64,000 bases of DNA from positions 44,954,001 through 45,018,000 of the forward strand of contig NC_088934.1 in NCBI RefSeq assembly GCF_038396675.1, read 5' to 3'. The notes under the pieces were generated by a model, which was not told the origin of the DNA, made no database searches, and worked only from the letters and a program-made list of their open reading frames with translations. This stretch comes from Hydra vulgaris (taxonomy: Eukaryota; Cnidaria; Hydrozoa; Anthoathecata; Hydridae). The position numbers and the translations under genes were made by a program. Positions 53,476-64,000 of this stretch are shown piece by piece (positions within the stretch are counted from its first letter, which is position 1; each line of letters begins with the position of its first letter).

Positions 53476-56437
53476 TTAGGTTTCCTTTGACATCATTTTT
53501 CTCGCTTTCTTTATAGCAAATGTTTCTACCACTTCATCGAAATTTATTTCATTCAAAATTTCACGCCCAATTGACATCAGTGACAGATTATGTAATCTAT
53601 TATGTGTCATTGTTGATCTCAGTTTATTCTTAATTCTACTCAGTTTAGAAAATTTTTTTTCTCCTGTACAATTTGACACCATCCGACTCAAATAAATACG
53701 AAATGTAATTTCGACATTGGGAAATATTTCCTTCAGTCTATTATCAACTTGTAAATTAATAACTCTTTACTATAATTTTCGTGTTTATACTGTTCTTCAA
53801 ACTTGGCGAATTGAATTTTTAGATTTAAAAAAATGAACCATTTCATCTTTTAAACTTATTTCAATGTCTTCACGGTAAGCCATCCCGGCATTTTCATATT
53901 GTTCCTTTATTGTGTCAGGGGATAAATGAGTTAAATTGGTCAAAAAACCAAATTTGCCACAAACAGCAGAATAGTCATCTGTACGTTGAATTCGGGCATT
54001 CATAAGTTTGTTGAAAATGGGGAGAAATACGTTTCTTCTGAATTTGGTCTGACCCGAGTCCTCAGAGCATTTATTATTGACTAATTTTTCGTCGAACTGA
54101 GCTTTCCTTTTCTTCTTTCTGCTGCTATCTTCTTTATAAGTCTTTATTTTACTTGACATTGATATGCCTTGACATGCCTTGCTCCTCAAATAAGCTGAAT
54201 GCCTTGCTCCTCAAATAAGCTGAATGCCTTGCTCCTCAAATAAGCTGAATGCCTTGCTCCTCAAATAAGCTGAATGCCTTGCTCCTCAAATAAGCTGAAT
54301 TTTGTGCGGAGTGATTCTATCAAATCTTTCAAGGAATTCAATAGAAATGTAGCTGTATTTACATCCAGTATTGAACTCTGCAGAAGCTTGCTAGTTTTGT
54401 TCATTCCCTGAAGAATTGTATCCCAAAACGCAATTAAAGTTCTAGTTTCTAGCATATTAAACCGATTTAATAAACCAATAGCTTCCTGCCTGGGCCAGCT
54501 TTCTCTTTATTATCATTTGATATTGCACTAAGAGCTGGGCAAAAGTCCTTATAGCCCTTTGAAAGTGCTCGTGTTGCATTAGCATGACTGGACCAACAAG
54601 TATCAGAAAGTCGCTTTGGTACCGGTACGTGTTTACTCAAATTGACGAGAAGAATATGCCAACAATGTGTTGATGCACCGAAAAACGTGATTACATTTTA
54701 AATAAAATCAAAATATTTCACAGCAGCTGGACAACAATCAACAGCACTGATTCCTACTAAATTTAATTGACCAGACATATTTGAGGCATTTTCATAGGTC
54801 TGACCACGACAGTTATGAATATCTATACCATTATCATCTAAATAAGACAGCATTACTTTTGCTAATTCTTGACCAGTATGGGTTTGTAAATTAATAGATA
54901 ATAGGAACCTTTCTATAGGCAAAGTTTTATTTACATACCGAACTGTAACAGACAATTGGTAAACGTGTGATATATCAAATAGTAGATGATAAGCATGACA
55001 CATTCCTCCGCTTTGAGTTTCCTTTTTTTTCTATGTGTATTGCTAAAAATGGATCATACTTTGCCAATACCTCTAAAATACCCTTGTAATTACCATTTTC
55101 ATGTGAACCAAACTTTTGTACATGACCTCGAAACGGCAAACCGCGTGCAGCAAAAAACTTAATAACATCTACCACGCGCTCCAAAACTGATCTCCAAAAA
55201 TTCGTTTGGCTCTCAACTCCTTCTTCATGAATGATAACAACCCTTCCAGCCAATCGCGAATGCTCTATGTAAGTCAGACTTGCTGCTAAGTGACACGGAC
55301 TCTTTTTATGCATTACAAAGGCGAGTTTGGCATTTATCCAATCATTGATCCCATGGCATAAATCTGTTTGAGTAGATGAGAGAAGCTTACAAATAAAACA
55401 GTATATCTTTCCATTTATCGGGGAATAACAACGCCAGGTACGGTTAGATTTTTCATTAGTTAGAGGACGTATCCGTGTGAATAATGCAGATGAGCAATAA
55501 CGAATCCGATTTGGATTATCATACACCCGTTGTGACTTTTCAAAATTATCGGTTATGTTTTGATTTTCAGCACTTTCTTTTCTGATGAAGTACTCTTGCA
55601 CATTTTTAGAAACACTTTTGCACAATCCTATATCGGTTTGATATGTGTCCTGATGTTCTTCGTCTGTTTTATTATTAATTTGCTTGACAACAACCATAGC
55701 ATTAGTATGTAACAAAGTATCTATGTTGTTGTTTGCTTCTAAATGAGACTGCGATTCTACTAATGGAACTGAATTATCCATTATTCTTTACTTTGTGAAA
55801 TAAGTTTCAAGTTTGGTGGTCTTCTTTAATATATTTTCTTCTCTTTCACTTTTTTTTGAAGTTTTTTTTCGCTTTGCAGCACCGTTTTTATAAGTCCGAC
55901 TGAAACCAGACATTATTTAGCCACCTAAAGCGTGCAATAAAAAGAAATATTAACTGAAACCAAATACCGTCAAACCTAATTTTATATATGTTACACAAAC
56001 GTACATCAAACGACGTACAAACGACGTACAAACGACGTTTCAAACAAATTTTTCATGTAAAACAAAACTCATTTTATGATAGTAATGTTTTACTTCAAAA
56101 AACTTTTGTATTTATCTAAATAAAATACTTACACACTTCCTTTGAATGAATTTGAATTGAATCACAAGAAATAATGCTAACGCCAGATTATTTTTGAGCT
56201 AAGTTAAAAATTATTTTTTCTTTTGCATGGCTTCCTTGAGAAGAGAAACCTTGTAAGATAATAAATTCGTATAATTAGACAATTTGGCTTTTGTTTTTGA
56301 AAGTTGCCGAGAAATTGTATAAAGAAAATAGTGTGTATTCAGAAATTTTTTTCTTCTAAAAAATTAAACTTTTGGGCCCCTCATATTGTGGAGCCTAAGG
56401 CCATGGCCTCATTTGTCTTAATGATAATCCGCTACTG
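53476..56437 (-). pseudogene. hAT transposon of the TTF-finger/DUF4371 (ZMYM1-like) type
   Basis: The right end at 56437 reads CAGTAGCGGATTATC on the minus strand, a hAT terminus. The long ORF 55781-54975 begins MDNSVPLVES and contains a TTF-type finger (RTWRCYSPINGKIYCFICKL) and the DUF4371 start (NFWRSVLERVVDVIKFFAAR; ILEVLAKYDPFLAIHIEKKG). Frameshifted continuations are FDISHVYQLSVTVRYVNKTL, GIDIHNCRGQTYENASNMSG (54998-54700) and, at 53691-53476, KKFSKLSRIKNKLRSTMTHN with NFDEVVETFAIKKARK, the dimerisation domain. A 25-bp tandem repeat (54176-54300) broke one segment. The expected left terminus is not visible next to the stop at 53476. Confidence 0.85.
54176..54300. repeat. 25-bp tandem repeat, five perfect copies
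   Basis: Unit gccttgctcctcaaataagc plus tgaat, expanded from a single copy inside the hAT ORF; it shifts the frame because 25 is not divisible by three. Confidence 0.95.
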
Positions 56438-57445
56438 TTAATACGTAATCCCAATTGACAAAAAAAGGGACATCTAAATGTATACAGACAAAACGTCAAA
56501 TAAGTATTCTAAAATACAAACACAAACTTCATAGTGCGATATCTAAAATTGGACAGAAAATTTCTTTTTGCTTAAGTTTAATAAAAATTGTTACTTGGAG
56601 CACTACTTGGCAAATTTATATTTTCTTTTTCGAGTAAATAACGTAAGTAATGTAAACAACATGTTGGGAAGTTCTTACAAAAATTGCGTTATAGGGAAGC
56701 AGTTCTAACTTTCACTCCGCTTTATACGGAGATGTGCGTTGTTGGAATACCGCGTTATAGAAGAGTTGACTGTAATTAGTTAGACAATTTCAAGAAACCA
56801 AATAACATAGTTAGAGATAACCAAAGTTTGATTTAACCAGTGTTCGACTTACCGGGAATCAACTGCATTTCAGATTTATTAAGATTCAGATCAAGATTAA
56901 AAATAAGTATGATCAAGAATCTAGTAAAAAAAAACAAAAAAACAAGTAAAAAACAAGTGATTACTCCTACATAATATTTTTAGAAGAAGTCTAATTCTTA
57001 TCAATTATCAAAAGTTTTGTTTAAGTTTATTTTTAAATTGATCGAGAGAAAAAATAGTTTTTAACTCATTGTTTATTAACGTGTCCATAATTTAAGTCCT
57101 CTGATCAAGAACTTAGTAGCAAAATAATTTGTTTTTGGTTGAATATAATTGTTATTTGAAAATCGTGTTGAGTATAAATGATTTAACTTTTTCAAAAATG
57201 TGTAAAATAAGATGGATGCCATTTTATTATCAACCTTGAACAAAAATATAAGAATTTTATAAAGGTTAAGTTGAGATACATTGAGTATTTTGAATTTATT
57301 AAAAAGAAATTTAGTGTATGAGAAGCGATCCACATTTCTAATATAGAGATTCCCTTAAAACCTAATCTTTTTGTAAATAACTCTTATGTCATGAGAGAGC
57401 ATTCTTTAACGATTCTAGGTGTAGTTAAGGATGAGAATGTAACGT

Positions 57446-57709
57446 CCCAGGAAAAAAAGTTCTATAGAATTTCTATAAACTTTTGGAACATATGGCCTAC
57501 ATAAGTTATACAGAAATGCTATAAAATTTCTACAGAATGTCTATTAATTTCTATAGAAATTGCTATAAAACTTTTTTTTCTATAAAATAAAAAGTAGAAA
57601 AAAAAGTTCTATTGGAATTTCTATAGAAATTAACAGAGATTCTATAGAATTTCTATAGACCATATGATCCACAAGTTTATTGAAATTCTCTAAAACTTTC
57701 TTTCCTGGG
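57446..57709. mobile_element. MITE A (CCCAGG...CCTGGG), 264 bp
   Basis: Terminal inverted repeats of about 45 bp starting CCCAGGAAAAAAAGTT; built of repeated ctatagaatttctata motifs. GT precedes (57444-57445) and follows (57710-57711). Inserted in the LINE RT between codons of DENVT and WKEHI. Confidence 0.85.
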
Positions 57710-57711
57710 GT

Positions 57712-57967
57712 CCCAGCTAAAAAAACTTATTTATAGAACTTCTATAAACATTTGATCTATAGAAATTCTAAAGAATTTCTATAGAATCTCTGTTAATTTC
57801 TACAGAAATTCCTATAGAACATTTTTTTCTACTTTGTTTTTATAAAAAAAAAGTTTTATATCAATTTCCATAGAAATTAATAGACATTCTATAGAAATTT
57901 TACAGAATTTATATAGGCCATATCTTTCAAAAGCTTATAGAATTTCTATAGAACTTTTTTTCCTGGG
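57712..57967. mobile_element. MITE B (CCCAGC...CCTGGG), 256 bp
   Basis: Same family as A, directly adjacent; separated from A by GT and followed by GT (57968-57969). Confidence 0.85.
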
Positions 57968-58215
57968 GTGGAAGGAGCACATACATATAATCCAAAATAA
58001 AATATCAAAAAATATAGGCCCCCTATACAAAGTTCAACAGTTTTTAAACAAAATCTGTTAGAAATTCATTTACTTTTCTTTTATTAACTAATTAAATACT
58101 TTTCTTTTATAAAATATTATGCTCAACGCTAACGTTGCTTGGTGTGATTTCTAATAATTTATAATAATTAAAAATAAGAAATTTAGTGAATGAGAAGCGA
58201 TCCACATTTCTAATA

Positions 58216-58249
58216 ATTCTTACAGCAACGTTAGTGTTGCTGTAAGAAT
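58216..58249. repeat. Hairpin at an inversion breakpoint, 14-bp arms, 6-nt loop
   Basis: attcttacagcaac (58216-58229) pairs perfectly with 58236-58249, where the inverted copy of MITE B begins. Confidence 0.85.
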
Positions 58250-58335
58250 GTTAACAGAGATTCTATAGAAATTCTTTAGAATTTCTATAGACCAAATGTT
58301 TATAGAAGTTCTATAAATAAGTTTTTTTAGCTGGG
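58250..58335. mobile_element. MITE B' (truncated inverted copy of B)
   Basis: Reverse complement of about the first 90 bp of B, ending CTGGG at 58335 and followed by AC. Confidence 0.8.
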
Positions 58336-58337
58336 AC

Positions 58338-58601
58338 CCCAGGAAAAAAAGTTTTAGAGAATTTCAATAAACTTGTGGAACATATGGTCTATAGAAATTC
58401 TATAGAATCTCTGTTAATTTCTATAGAAATTCCAATAGAACTTTTTTTTCTACTTTTTATTTTATAGAAAAAAAAGTTTTATAGCAATTTCTATAGAAAT
58501 TAATAGACATTCTGTAGAAAGTTTATAGCATTTCTGTATAACTTATGTAGGCCATATGTTCCAAAAGTTTATAGAAATTCTATAGAACTTTTTTTCCTGG
58601 G
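58338..58601. mobile_element. MITE A' (inverted copy of A), 264 bp
   Basis: Same length as A and nearly identical in reverse; flanked by AC on both sides (58336-58337, 58602-58603), the complement of A's GT. Confidence 0.85.
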
Positions 58602-59279
58602 ACGTTACATTCTCATCCTTAACTACACCTAGAATCGTTAAAGAATGCTCTCTCATGACATAAGAGTTATTTACAAAAAGATTAGGTTTTAAGGGAATCT
58701 CCTCTTTTCTATGAAGACGATGGAAGAAAGTATATTTTGTTTTTTTAACATTTATGGACAATTTATTCTATATAAACCATTCACATAGTTTCCCATACTC
58801 TTTGTTTACTGTTGCAAATAAAACATTAATGTATTTATTAGAATAAAATACTTTAGTATTGTCGACAAACAAAATATAATTTAAGATATTTGAGAATTTA
58901 CTTAAGTCATTTATATAAATGAGAAAACGGTCCAGAATTGATCCTTGGAAACGCCGCAGGTAATTGTCATTAAATACGTTTTTTCGCCATTATATAAAAT
59001 ACATTGCTTCCTTGAATCCAATTTCTTTCATAAACTCCAGATCCAACAATTCTAAAATGTCAAGTTGCTAAATACAATATTTCTTTTCCTGACTTTAAAG
59101 CACCTATTGTAAGGGAAAATGTTGATACAATTCTACCTAATCATAACAGGACAAATAACATTATTACTAGAAATAGAAATTCATTAAATAAAGCAAGATG
59201 TGAACACGTCTATCAGAAAGATATGCAAATGAATGCATTTGTTTTTTCAGCTCAATTTTCAACTGATTGTTAAATCCTT

Positions 59280-60050
59280 CCTTAAATGAAAAATAGTTTT
59301 AATTTGATAGAAACTATTTTGCAGCATAGACCATGTAAGCCAGTAGGACCGTTGGAGAAAGATAAAGATGGGCAACCAGTATTTAACGGAGTGTTTTAAT
59401 CTTCTGGAAACTTGAAAGTTGACCACAGTTGGGTAACTTTTCTTTAAGCCTAGGTCGGACTTATTGTTAGACTTGCTGGTTGTATGCTGATTGATGTGAT
59501 TTAAATCTTAACTGGCAGTAGATTGACGGTGTAGCTGACGGTGACGGTGTAACTGGGTCTTCATGTCGTCTAAATGAAAAAATTAGACAGCATGAAAAGT
59601 CAAGCATCCGTATACCTACTTCTATTGTTTATGCCAGATAAAAACTGGAAACCGTTTAAACAAGGAAAATTGTCTAAATAAAGATTCTTGAGCCAGTCAT
59701 TACCATTGCTCTTTTAAAACTTTGCCAACCTTTTCAAAGACAAAGCGAAATAGTATCAGCAAGTGAATGTGAAGGAAAGAGGACATTTTTTGATTTTGGC
59801 TTTTACGCAAGCTAAATTTGACCCAATTTTACAGGAGATCGCACGTTTACCTACTCGCATCACAGTAAATCTTAGTCCTAAAATTCAAAATAAAATTGTT
59901 TCCAATATGTTTGAAGCAGTTAAAAGTCATTTGATCACAAAAATCAAAAATTGCTTATTCTATGCTATCATGGTTGATACTACTAGCATTATCAGCCGAG
60001 GTGATCATTTTTCCATAGCTTTTATGACGCCCGGGGCATAGCAGAAATCA
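59280..60050 (+). pseudogene. hAT (TTF-finger/DUF4371 type) remnant
   Basis: Plus strand: HRPCKPVGPLEKDKDGQPVF (start of the TTF-finger region), LNEKIRQHEKSSIRIPTSIV, then at 59763-60030 FDPILQEIARLPTRITVNLS, IQNKIVSNMFEAVKSHLITK and CLFYAIMVDTTSIISRGDHF, where IMVDTTSDIS-type sequence carries the first catalytic aspartate of this group. Stops interrupt the N-terminal part; truncated after about 60050. It belongs to the same broad group as 53476-56437 but is clearly a different family. Confidence 0.7.
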
Positions 60051-60479
60051 GACGCCCCTATAAGCTTGCATATTTTTAAAAGAAACTTAAATTAAAAACA
60101 TGTACAATTATACAAGTAAATGATCTTATTTTTATATCTAACTATTTTATATCTATATAATTTCATGAACCGCATCTGGATTAAAAACATTTATGCAATA
60201 CATTTGACATTCACTGATTAGGTTTAATAGACAGATTCTTTAAAATTAAAATTGAAGATACTCTTTTCTTGTTTTTTTAAAAGCAAAAATTATTGTTATT
60301 GTGTCAACTTACGATGAGAGGAATCCAATCTATTTTCAACTTAAGTGTCTGATAGACGCTTTTGTTCTATAGTGACCTTGTATCTTTTTTTAAATCAATT
60401 TTAGTTTACTTAAAAGTGGTTGACCTTCTGTGATAGATACTGGCACTGTGTTAAAATTAGTAGGCATATAAATTTAGTA
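60051..60479. other. AT-rich stretch, nothing recognised
   Basis: No frame or repeat of note. Confidence 0.4.
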
Positions 60480-61640
60480 AACATATAAGTTGGAAAACAA
60501 GCTCTAAGCCGTGATTAACCGTGATCTTTTTGCTACTAGTTTTATAGCGGGAATCTAAGCTGACCGCTAATTTATTCCAACGGTTTACAACACAGTTCGT
60601 AAAATAACGCTGACGTTCTGGACAACCTTTAATTCTTTCAAGTAGGTTGCTTTACTTAAACTATATGCTGAGTTTGATGAGAAAGGCTGTAGTTTTAAAA
60701 TATAAAATTATAACCATGGGCACGGGAAGGATTTTTTGATGTTTCAGATAAAACACTTTCACACATTGTGAAAACTCCAAACTCAAGTATGTTCATACAT
60801 ATGCCGAATGAGAAGCCCTTGCAAAAATTTGGGATGGCGGAGACCTGGGAACAAAAAAGCCCTAAAACGTCTGCGCCCCCCCATTCAAACGTGAGGGCAC
60901 TAATGTAGTAAAATTTTTAACTTTACTATCGTAAACTATATTTAAATTTATTGACAGATTTTAAATTTTGTAGAAAATTATTATAAATTACAAAAGTTAT
61001 GACCATGCAAAATTTACACTTTGGGGAGGTCGGAAAATTTGCATGGTCATAACTTTTGTAATATACAATATTTTTCTACGAAATTTAAAATCTGTCAATA
61101 AATTTATTATTTACAATAGGTAGAATTTATATTAATGGATATTTTTACTCCAAGGTTGCGTTCAAAACATGTTAAAACTATATTGCGTCCGTTACCATCA
61201 GTAACAGCCATGGTTTTGATACTTTAATTAGTTTTTCCGACAACCAACTTGCATTACTTTACACTTCTAAACGTTAAAGTTTGTGAGCCATTTATGCGAT
61301 CATATATACAGTGCTATTGAGGCCCACTTGCAAATTTTCATAACACGAGAAAAATTGATTGACATCAATAACTCCTATGATCTTGCAACCATCGACGTAT
61401 AATTTGGTTTGGTTATAAATGCAGTCTGGTGAGTCATTGAAAAAAGAACATTAATATCAGTGATGCAACAACTGATCCTTGAGAGACGCCACTAATTATA
61501 TTTTTTCAATCGGATGTTTATTTTTCAATTACTATTCGTTGTTGTCTATCAGCTAGCCAACCAGTTTAATAATATTTAAGGCTAGAAATATCATAGACAT
61601 GATTCTTATGAAGAAGGCTTTGTATAACACTGTGTAATCA
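60480..61640 (-). pseudogene. LINE reverse transcriptase remnant (second family)
   Basis: Minus strand 61580-61360: WLADRQQRIVIEK, NIISGVSQGSVVASLILMFF (usual SGVPQGSVLGPLLFLIF) and SPDCIYNQTKLYVDGCKIIG, where YVDG replaces the catalytic YADD. The C-terminus at 60660-60500 reads NLLERIKGCPERQRYFTNCV and VNRWNKLAVSLDS. A large hairpin (60944-61105) and other sequence separate the parts. Confidence 0.7.
60944..61105. repeat. Large hairpin, about 71-bp arms, about 20-nt loop
   Basis: 60944-61014 pairs with about 61034-61105 with a few mismatches (core aaagttatgaccatgcaaa). Confidence 0.85.
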
Positions 61641-62607
<967 letters not shown>

Positions 62608-62794
62608 GTATAACAAATATCAAGGCAAAATAGTTAAATAATAATTTTTTTTCATAAAAGTGTTTTGTTTTTGAAAAGAAGCAAAGTTAATAAAACAATT
62701 CTTTTTTTGTTACATAACTCTAGTAATAAGGATTTAGTAGTTTATGGTTATATATATAGTTTTCATAAGCTAAGCACCACTCAATATTTAGCTT

Positions 62795-62846
62795 ATGAAA
62801 GGGGCTTGATGATAAGACTGCAGTCTTATCATCAAGCCCCTTTCAT
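62795..62846. repeat. Perfect 52-bp palindrome, no loop
   Basis: 62795-62820 is the exact reverse complement of 62821-62846, centred on CTGCAG. A second inverted pair, tttcataagcta (62761) and tagcttatgaaa (62789), overlaps its left arm. Confidence 0.95.
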
Positions 62847-63039
62847 TCGCAACTTTGCAATAAGTTACAATAAGTATAAGTACCAGGTGGACAAAACGAC
62901 GGCTAAACAACGTCGGATAATAAGCTAAACATCGAGTGGCCTCTGGTTTATATACTTTTCCTCATTTTCAGTTAAATACAAAGTTTTAAAGTAAAATTTC
63001 AATTCTTCTCCTTAAGTAGCATCGAATACCGTAAGTTTC

Positions 63040-64000
63040 TCGAGCTTAGGTTACTTCTTTCCTTGTAATGAATATTTTAGTAACACTAAATAAGGATTCT
63101 GGCCCTACCGAACTAGCAGGTGAAGTACATACTTCTCTTGCTTTAGAGGCTAACATTGGAATATTGTTTTTATACTTGTACCAAAATTCATCAAATTTCC
63201 AAGCTTTTGCATTTATAGTGTAATTGAAAAAGGATAACTCTTCTTTTATATTTCACTTTGAGTGTGTTTTTTGTTTGCACAGATTAAAACCACACAATGT
63301 TGCAAGCTTAGCGAACCGATTTTTGCGTTTAACAGGAACTTCAGGTGAAACATGAAATTTTAAATCAATACTTGAATCAATCACATCTAAAAATGAAAAC
63401 AAGTATTTATATTTGTCGAAATGTAATCTAATTTTAATAACACTGAAAATGTAAAAAAAGTAAAATTTATATATAAATTTAAAACCAAATAATGTTTTTA
63501 ACAAACATAAATTTTAGGTTTATAACTAACCACTTCTCGAATAATTTTGTTCATTTTGCAAACGAATGTTTGTATGCGTTGATCTTCGAGGATATTGTCG
63601 GAGTGCTCACTTTGAAATTTTTGTCATAAGTTTGCTTTCTGCTTCTTGATATTCTTTTTCTGGAAGACAATCGTTTGTTCTTGGATCAAAGAAACATGCA
63701 GCAAACTTTGCAGTTTTTGTTTCGTTGACATCTTTTCAATAAAGTATACCTTCATGAAGTGGAGAAGACTAGCTCGTAACATGCTCTCTCTTTCCACCGT
63801 GGGATATGTTTGTAAAAGAAAACATTTAGCTGAAGATTCATTTTCTAGAAAGTTCATTAACGTATTTTGGACGAATTTTGCCGAAGAAAGTGTCGGAAAA
63901 TCTTTAGTAGAGAGAAGTTTAGTTGCCTCTAAAAGTGGAGCAAGATTATAATGTAAAATGTCTAAAAACTTCCAGTCATCTGATAACAAAGTTAGTTTCT
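63040..64000 (-). pseudogene. hAT transposase remnant, C-terminal part, runs off the window edge
   Basis: Minus strand 63989-63624: SDDWKFLDILHYNLAPLLEA, TKLLSTKDFPTLSSAKFVQN, the hAT region before the dimerisation domain. A frameshifted continuation at 63235-63050 reads AWKFDEFWYKYKNNIPMLAS then VCTSPASSVGPESLFSV, the dimerisation domain (P.LS..AR......SS.PSERLFS). 63504-63253 between them is in another frame. Confidence 0.75.

Larger units (their letters stand above)
53255..56772. mobile_element. TA-flanked element with CAGTCAACTC ends carrying a hAT
   Basis: Ends CAGTCAACTCTCCTATAACG (53255) and CGCGTTATAGAAGAGTTGACTG (to 56772), with TA on each side. Own sequence is limited to about 53255-53470 and 56640-56772, both rich in cgcgttata motifs. 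TA duplication and CAG ends fit a Tc1/mariner-pogo element. The middle is a degraded hAT. Confidence 0.7.
53130..56870 (-). mobile_element. Tigger-type element end, split by a younger element
   Basis: 56775-56870 (minus: CAACTG end, then GTAAGTCGAACACTGG and AAATCAAACTTTGGTTATCT) and 53130-53253 (AGTTAAGTCGAACC, GATAACTCAAATTT, GATATCTCGAACTTTT) are the repetitive leader of a Tigger element. It is split at a TA by 53255-56773. Its transposase start follows at 52955. Confidence 0.6.
57010..59050 (-). pseudogene. CR1-like LINE reverse transcriptase, interrupted and partly inverted
   Basis: Minus strand from 59050: a decayed QGS/FADD region (FVDNTKVFYSNKYINVLF), then SINVKKTKYTFFHRLHRKEE and PLKPNLFVNNSYVMREHSLT-ILGVVKDENVT up to 58604, where MITE A' sits. 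The 3' part resumes at 58250-58175 (VRIIRNVDRFSFTKF) and 57345-57010 (LFNKFKILNVSQLNLYKILI, KKLNHLYSTRFSNNNY). The middle segment is also present in plus orientation at 57345-57443 and, after MITEs A and B, 57968-58150 (WKEHIHIIQNKISKN; LYKVQQFLNKI). This reflects an inverted duplication. Confidence 0.8.

Overview
This is an AT-rich eukaryotic (metazoan) window dominated by decayed transposons and microsatellites. The mix of CR1/Jockey-like LINEs, several hAT families, pogo/Tigger, Tc1/mariner, P-element/THAP and DDE_4 (Harbinger-type) remnants, together with very AT-rich introns, is what one expects of a cnidarian, most likely Hydra. The organism is inferred from sequence style; no marker gene proves it.

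Only one convincing host gene was found. It is a six-exon minus-strand gene (26835 down to 10990) whose joined exons keep one reading frame (1551 nt, 516 aa). It encodes a glutamine run and two C2H2 zinc fingers at the N-terminus and a BEN domain at the C-terminus. Its 9.6-kb fourth intron holds a DDE_4 transposase remnant broken by a hAT-type MITE, a pogo/Tigger remnant, a SINE and a five-copy 80-bp tandem repeat. Intron 1 holds a remnant of an uncharacterised repeat-borne ORF family and a MITE. A second, weaker host candidate is a membrane-protein-like first exon at 2492-2267 (minus) with an NRF1-like motif upstream.

Layout. 1-1536: LINE remnant. 2267-2678: candidate first exon and promoter motif. 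3834-4770: SINE and minisatellites. 4771-10989: mostly empty AT-rich sequence with hairpins, microsatellites and a MITE. 10990-26835: zinc finger-BEN gene. 27949-35130 and 35696-42144: two copies (E1 plus, E2 minus) of one 6.4-7.2-kb composite element, head to head, 565 bp apart. 35398-35693 plus 42147-43031: a hAT transposase split by E2. 44510-45383: LINE. 47270-49300: mariner-like and Tigger remnants. 49516-50901: GC-rich hAT-type non-autonomous element. 51000-52450: LINE tail and a 36-bp repeat. 52700-56870: nested Tigger / TA-flanked element / hAT. 57010-59050: LINE broken by tandem MITEs and an inverted duplication. 59280-60050: hAT remnant. 60480-61640: LINE. 63040-64000: hAT remnant running off the edge.

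Three observations stand out. First, E1/E2 and the small MITEs at 57.4-58.6 kb look unrelated inside but share ends of the form CCCAG...CTGGG and 2-bp target duplications. Removing E2, or the MITE pair, restores an open frame in the interrupted host ORF. Second, comparing E1 with E2 shows at least four places where one copy carries a new short-loop palindrome made by inverted duplication of neighbouring sequence while the other copy does not. This is a direct record of template-switch mutation, and similar near-perfect hairpins are scattered across the window. Third, the P-type transposase is damaged in complementary ways: E1 keeps the catalytic core and lacks most of the THAP domain and linker, while E2 keeps these and lacks the core.
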